17,081 nt of DNA. Origin: Candidatus Hydrogenedentota bacterium. GTDB taxonomy: Bacteria > Hydrogenedentota > Hydrogenedentia > Hydrogenedentiales > CAITNO01. Of this stretch, positions 13,908 to 17,081 are shown in pieces. The stretch is taken from the NCBI GenBank assembly GCA_903922535.1, contig CAIXUF010000898.1, forward strand, positions 1-17,081, written 5' to 3'. Under the pieces are notes generated by a model. It did no database searches. It was not told the origin of the DNA and saw only the letters and a list, made by a program, of their open reading frames with translations. The translations under genes and the position numbers were made by a program. Numbering within the stretch: position 1 is the first letter of the stretch; the number at the start of each line of letters is the position of its first letter.

Positions 13908-15384
13908 GTCTGAAAGAATCAGTGTGCTCCATTTCGACGGGCACGGCGTGTCCTGGCTGCGGGCCGAACGGTCCCCAGCGGGCCTTGACGTGCTCGAACA
14001 GGACTGCGAGCGCGGCGACTGGACAGGGGGGGACGCCCTGGAACAGGCCCTCAAAGCGTTTGTGCAGCGCCATGGCATTGAGGCGGACACGGTCCTGTCT
14101 GTGTTCCCCCGCTACGACGTCACCACCCGCATCCTGACCCTGCCCAGCCACGACCACGATGAAATCGCAGGTATGATACGGCTGAGCGCCGAGGAATTCG
14201 TCCCCTACGGCGCCGAGGAATTGATCATAGACCATTCCGTGCTGCGCCTGCTGCCCAGCGGCGAGTCGTCCGTCTTTGCCGTGCTGGCGCACCGCGACAT
14301 GGTGGAGCGCCACCTGTCCGTGCTGTCCGCGGCGGGCGTCGAACCGCGGCAGGTGTGCCTCAGTTCCGCCTGCCTCGTCAATTGCGCGCTGGCCGCCGAA
14401 CTGAAGGGCCGCTTTGGCGTGGTGCATCTGGCCTCCGGCGGCTTTGAATTGGCCGTGGTGAACGACGGCCGTCTGGCCTACAGCCGCGGTGTGGCGTCAG
14501 GCCAGGATTGGGAAACAGTGGCCAAAGACCCGGCCGCAGGCGGCGGAGTCGGGCTGATTCAGGAAAGCCCCGTCGATGAGCTTGCCGCGGAGATTCGCAG
14601 TTCCCTGGCCTCCTACCGGCGCGATTCGGCGGATGGCGAGGGCGTTGAGATGCTCTATGTCGGCTGCGACGGCGTGGACGTGTTCGCGCTGTGCCGGCAC
14701 CTGTCAGACGCGCTGGGCATGGAGTGCCGTCCGGCCTCCTTTGGGCGCGACGTAGGCGTGCAGGGCAAGGCGCTGGACCGCGCCCCCCTGGCGGCCTTGG
14801 GCGCACTGCTCGGCCTCGAAGGCGCCGTTCCGGTGACCATTAGCCTTTTGCCCGAGCGTATCGCGGCGCGGCGTCAGATGCAGAGCACAAAGCGGCTCGC
14901 CGTCCGCGTCGCCCTGTTCGCCGTCGGCCTCTCCATTGCCCTGGGCGCGTTGTACGGGCAGGCCGTGCATGTCCGGAAACAGGTCATAGCCGAACTGGAG
15001 GGCCGGGTGCAGGCAATGGAGCCCAACGCGCGCGGCATTGCCGAGAAACGGGAGCAACTGACCATACTGCGACGCCAGGTGGACAGCAAGGGTTCCATTG
15101 TCGAACAGTTGGCCGCCGTGGTGGATGCACTGCCCGAGGGCCGCACCAACATCACCCGGATCAGCCTGGACCGCGAGGATGCGATCGACGTCTGGGGCCG
15201 GGCCAAATCGGTCGATGACGTGGCGGAGTTTGCCCAGAACCTGCGCAACAAAGCCTCCGCGGCGGGTCTGGCCTTTTTCGCGCATGCGCGCAGGGTTTAC
15301 GAACAGAAGGCGGTGGAGCAGGAGTCGCCCGTGTTCACCTATCAGGTGGACATACCGTTGCACGAGGAAAAAGATGCGAAGTGA
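13897..15384 (+). CDS. gspL: GspL, inner-membrane T2SS protein (PilM-like plus PilN-like)
   Basis: This 495-aa protein is read from a rare TTG start, 11 bases before the end of gspK. Residues about 5-330 form the cytoplasmic actin-like (ASKHA/PilM-like) domain that binds GspE: SERISVLHFDG, then LPSHDHDEIAGMIRLSAEEFVPYGAEELIIDHSVL, and later GRFGVVHLASGGFELAVV. A single membrane helix lies at about 334-355 (LAVRVALFAVGLSIALGALYG). The periplasmic part starts with a coiled coil (VIAELEGRVQAMEPNARGIA) and ends in a ferredoxin-like PilN/GspL fold (INITRI-type LPEGRTNITRISLDRE, then VDDVAEFAQNLRN). It couples the ATPase to GspM and the GspC-like protein. In-frame upstream codons back to 13768 overlap gspK and are rejected. 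Confidence 0.87.
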   Translation: MAHKSERISVLHFDGHGVSWLRAERSPAGLDVLEQDCERGDWTGGDALEQALKAFVQRHGIEADTVLSVFPRYDVTTRILTLPSHDHDEIAGMIRLSAEEFVPYGAEELIIDHSVLRLLPSGESSVFAVLAHRDMVERHLSVLSAAGVEPRQVCLSSACLVNCALAAELKGRFGVVHLASGGFELAVVNDGRLAYSRGVASGQDWETVAKDPAAGGGVGLIQESPVDELAAEIRSSLASYRRDSADGEGVEMLYVGCDGVDVFALCRHLSDALGMECRPASFGRDVGVQGKALDRAPLAALGALLGLEGAVPVTISLLPERIAARRQMQSTKRLAVRVALFAVGLSIALGALYGQAVHVRKQVIAELEGRVQAMEPNARGIAEKREQLTILRRQVDSKGSIVEQLAAVVDALPEGRTNITRISLDREDAIDVWGRAKSVDDVAEFAQNLRNKASAAGLAFFAHARRVYEQKAVEQESPVFTYQVDIPLHEEKDAK

Positions 15385-16510
15385 ACGAATAAAATCGGTC
15401 GGCAGTCTGTGGAGCCGCCTCTCCGGCCGGGAACGCCGCCTGGCCGTCTTGACAGGCGCCGTTATCGGCGGATTCCTGGTGTTCACCGCCGTGCGTGCGG
15501 GCCTTTCGTCGCTTCGGGAGATGGACAACGAAATTGGCCGGCTTCAGGATGATATCATCAACTGCGCCAACCAGATGGCACGTCGGGAGGCCGTAGAGGG
15601 GCAGTACGCCAAGGTGGCGGCCCAGCATTCAAGCGCATGGAGCGAGCCCGAGATTCACGACCGGTTGCGCCAGGAGATCTACCGACTGGCAAGGCGGGTG
15701 CCGCCCCCGCTCAACGAGCGCGGCACCGCGGTGGACTCCCCGGGCAACACCGAGAACCTCGTGGAGATCCCCGCGCTGGGCAAGGGCGAGATGGCCGAGG
15801 GCGGCGCGGGATACCGGCAATACCGGATTTCATTGCGGATTCCGGCGGTCGGCATCAAACCAATCATCGATTTCCTGGAACGGTTGCAGCAGAGTCCCCA
15901 ATCGTTGCGCGTGGACAAACTGGAACTGTTCCGCACGCCGGAGTCCGATCAGGTCGCCGCAAGCGTGGTCATCACGCGGACCATCGCCAATGGAGCCTCC
16001 GCAACAGAGGCCGGCGCCGGGGAGCAAAAGACGGACCAGAAGGCTGCCGCCGCCGACAAGCAAAAGAATCCGGCCGTCGCCGCCGACGCGGAGGGCGGCG
16101 TGGGAAACGGCCGCATTCCACTATCCGCCTCCGATTGGGCCACTGCGGGCTGCAAGACGGAACTGGTAGAGGCGGCAGGGGCGAAGCCCTATCTCGAATT
16201 CAAGGCAGAGGCCGCCAATGCAACGGCCGAGCTTGCCCGGAGAATGTCCGGTGATGCCGTCTATGAGGCCATTCTTGAGATTAGCGCGACCGGGAAAGCC
16301 GAGTTTGGCATGGGCCTGGAGGGGAACAGGGAATTCTTCCCCGACAGCGTGCCCCTGAAGGGGGACGGTGCCAAATACCGCTATCAGGTGGAGTTCGGCG
16401 TCCCCGTCGGGGCGGCAAAGGGCAGGGTGGCCTGTCCGCGCCTCATGCTGGCCGAAAAGGGAACCGTGGTGCAAGTCCACAACATTCTGTTGCGGAAGAT
16501 GGTGGAGTAG
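15374..16510 (+). CDS. gspM: GspM/PilO-like protein with an extra C-terminal beta-sandwich domain
   Basis: This 378-aa protein is read from ATG 15374, with GAGG (15364-15367) upstream, overlapping gspL by 11 bases. A membrane helix lies at about residues 21-44, followed by a coiled coil (REMDNEIGRLQDDI). A ferredoxin-like PilO/GspM domain covers about 146-205 (YRISLRIPAVGIKPIIDFLERLQ). Classical GspM proteins end there, at roughly 160-200 aa. Here an Ala/Lys/Gly-rich linker (206-242) leads to another 135 residues with a jelly-roll-like strand pattern (YLEFKAEA, VYEAILEISATGKAEFGMG, VPLKGDGAKYRYQVEFGVPVG, VVQVHNILLRKM). That pattern resembles CBM4/9-type or discoidin-like carbohydrate- or protein-binding domains, which is my inference. 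GspM should pair with GspL in the periplasm. The GspC-like gene starts 3 bases after the stop. Confidence 0.8.
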   Translation: MRSERIKSVGSLWSRLSGRERRLAVLTGAVIGGFLVFTAVRAGLSSLREMDNEIGRLQDDIINCANQMARREAVEGQYAKVAAQHSSAWSEPEIHDRLRQEIYRLARRVPPPLNERGTAVDSPGNTENLVEIPALGKGEMAEGGAGYRQYRISLRIPAVGIKPIIDFLERLQQSPQSLRVDKLELFRTPESDQVAASVVITRTIANGASATEAGAGEQKTDQKAAAADKQKNPAVAADAEGGVGNGRIPLSASDWATAGCKTELVEAAGAKPYLEFKAEAANATAELARRMSGDAVYEAILEISATGKAEFGMGLEGNREFFPDSVPLKGDGAKYRYQVEFGVPVGAAKGRVACPRLMLAEKGTVVQVHNILLRKMVE

Positions 16511-16513
16511 ACT

Positions 16514-17008
16514 GTGGAACGGATTGTAAACATTGTCGGTTCCGGACTAATCGCACTGGTGCTTGGCGCCATTGTGATGAACGTCGTCTATGACCCCATG
16601 AGCGCCCGGCGCGAGTACCTCAGACAGGCACTGGCCGACATTCACGCGACCAATGACGAGGAAGAGGGTGCCCAGGGGAACTTTGAGAAATGGAACAGCC
16701 TCATAACGGCCAAACCGGGCGTCTGGACCGGCATGGGTCCCCCGCCGCCCCCGCCACCCCCGCCCGCGCCGCCCCCGCCGCAGGCCCCGAACATGGGCCA
16801 AATGCTGACCGGGATAAAGGCCACCCACCAGAAGGTGGGCGAGAAGATCAAGATAATAACGGCTGAAATTCCCAAGGGCGCGTTCTATGGTGTCGGTGAC
16901 GTCGTGAATGGACTTACGGTCAAGTCCTTTGACAAGACCTCCGTCACACTTTCGCTGGACTGGAAAGAGGGCAATCAGGAACTTACGCAGACGATTCCCA
17001 GGGAATAG
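16514..17008 (+). CDS. Short GspC/PilP-like inner-membrane protein with polyproline linker
   Basis: This 164-aa protein starts at GTG 16514, 3 bases after gspM. A membrane helix covers residues about 5-27 with no cleavage site, so the C-terminus is periplasmic. A low-complexity linker at 76-92 has nine prolines, Ala, then four prolines. Residues about 108-164 (KIKIITAEIP, AFYGVGDVVNGLTVKSFDKTSVTLSLDW) follow the pattern of the homology region shared by GspC and PilP: Y-VGD-v-G-tV-si----V-L. That domain links the inner-membrane ring to the secretin. No PDZ or coiled-coil domain follows, unlike classical GspC. Its place after gspL-gspM matches pilP after pilM-N-O. I call it GspC/PilP-like by pattern and position rather than by strong similarity. 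Confidence 0.65.
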   Translation: MERIVNIVGSGLIALVLGAIVMNVVYDPMSARREYLRQALADIHATNDEEEGAQGNFEKWNSLITAKPGVWTGMGPPPPPPPPPAPPPPQAPNMGQMLTGIKATHQKVGEKIKIITAEIPKGAFYGVGDVVNGLTVKSFDKTSVTLSLDWKEGNQELTQTIPRE

Positions 17009-17050
17009 CGGCGGCGAATAATAGACGCTGATCCCCGGGATGTTGTATTC

Positions 17051-17077
17051 TTGACAAGCAGAGAGCTTTGTTAATGT
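17051..17077 (+). promoter_or_regulatory. Possible promoter at the right edge
   Basis: A perfect TTGACA (17051-17056) is followed after 15 bases by TAATGT (17072-17077). The spacing is short and the -10 weak. The window ends four bases later. An ATG at 17074 could start the next gene, probably the secretin, in which case the box would be too close to serve it. Confidence 0.2.
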
Positions 17078-17081
17078 TGGA

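Noticed and set aside
7724..17008. Reading the cluster as a type IV pilus system
   Set aside because: No pilT is present, the ATPase is followed by a full set of minor pseudopilins including a GspK without Glu5, and gspL is a PilM/PilN fusion as in T2SS. The gene order alone is pilus-like.

Overview
The window is GC-rich, densely coded DNA with every convincing gene on the + strand. It comes from a diderm (Gram-negative type) bacterium, because about 9.4 kb of it encodes a type II secretion system (T2SS). The taxon cannot be read from the sequence alone. FGE-fold paralogs with Ig-like repeats, an ECF sigma/anti-sigma pair and a short GTCCATACC tandem repeat would suit the PVC/Planctomycetes neighbourhood or Candidatus Hydrogenedentota, but that is a guess.

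Layout. (1) 1-2216: two tandem paralogs of the formylglycine-generating-enzyme (FGE/SUMF1) fold. The first is cut by the left edge. The second is complete and secreted, with two Ig-like repeats before the FGE domain. Both lack the cysteine pair of true FGEs. A likely terminator follows at about 2264-2293. (2) 2452-5733: a three-gene operon of an unrecognised 231-aa protein, a cytoplasmic GH51 alpha-L-arabinofuranosidase and a GT2 glycosyltransferase with an extra C-terminal Rossmann-like domain. The GH51 gene carries an in-frame palindromic repeat of a kind normally found between genes. (3) 5734-5964: a 231-base gap with a 3 x 9-base tandem repeat and an inverted repeat. (4) 5965-7643: an ECF sigma factor overlapping a single-pass membrane protein with TPR-like repeats, a likely anti-sigma factor. 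(5) 7724-17008: gspE-F-G-H-I-J-K-L-M plus a short GspC/PilP-like gene.

How the T2SS genes fit together: GspE (ATPase) and GspF (inner-membrane platform) drive assembly of a pseudopilus of GspG (major) and GspH, I, J, K (minor, tip). GspL, GspM and the GspC-like protein form the inner-membrane ring that should contact a GspD secretin. GspD is not in the window and is expected just downstream. The order L-M-C-(D) parallels pilM-N-O-P-Q of type IV pili rather than the classical gspC-D-E-F order. GspM carries an extra C-terminal beta-rich domain. gspG is set apart from its neighbours by a 72-base upstream gap with a -10-like box and by a strong hairpin just after its stop codon.

No tRNA, rRNA, insertion sequence or CRISPR array was seen. 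No gene-free stretch exceeds 300 bases; the largest are 2217-2451 and 5734-5964.
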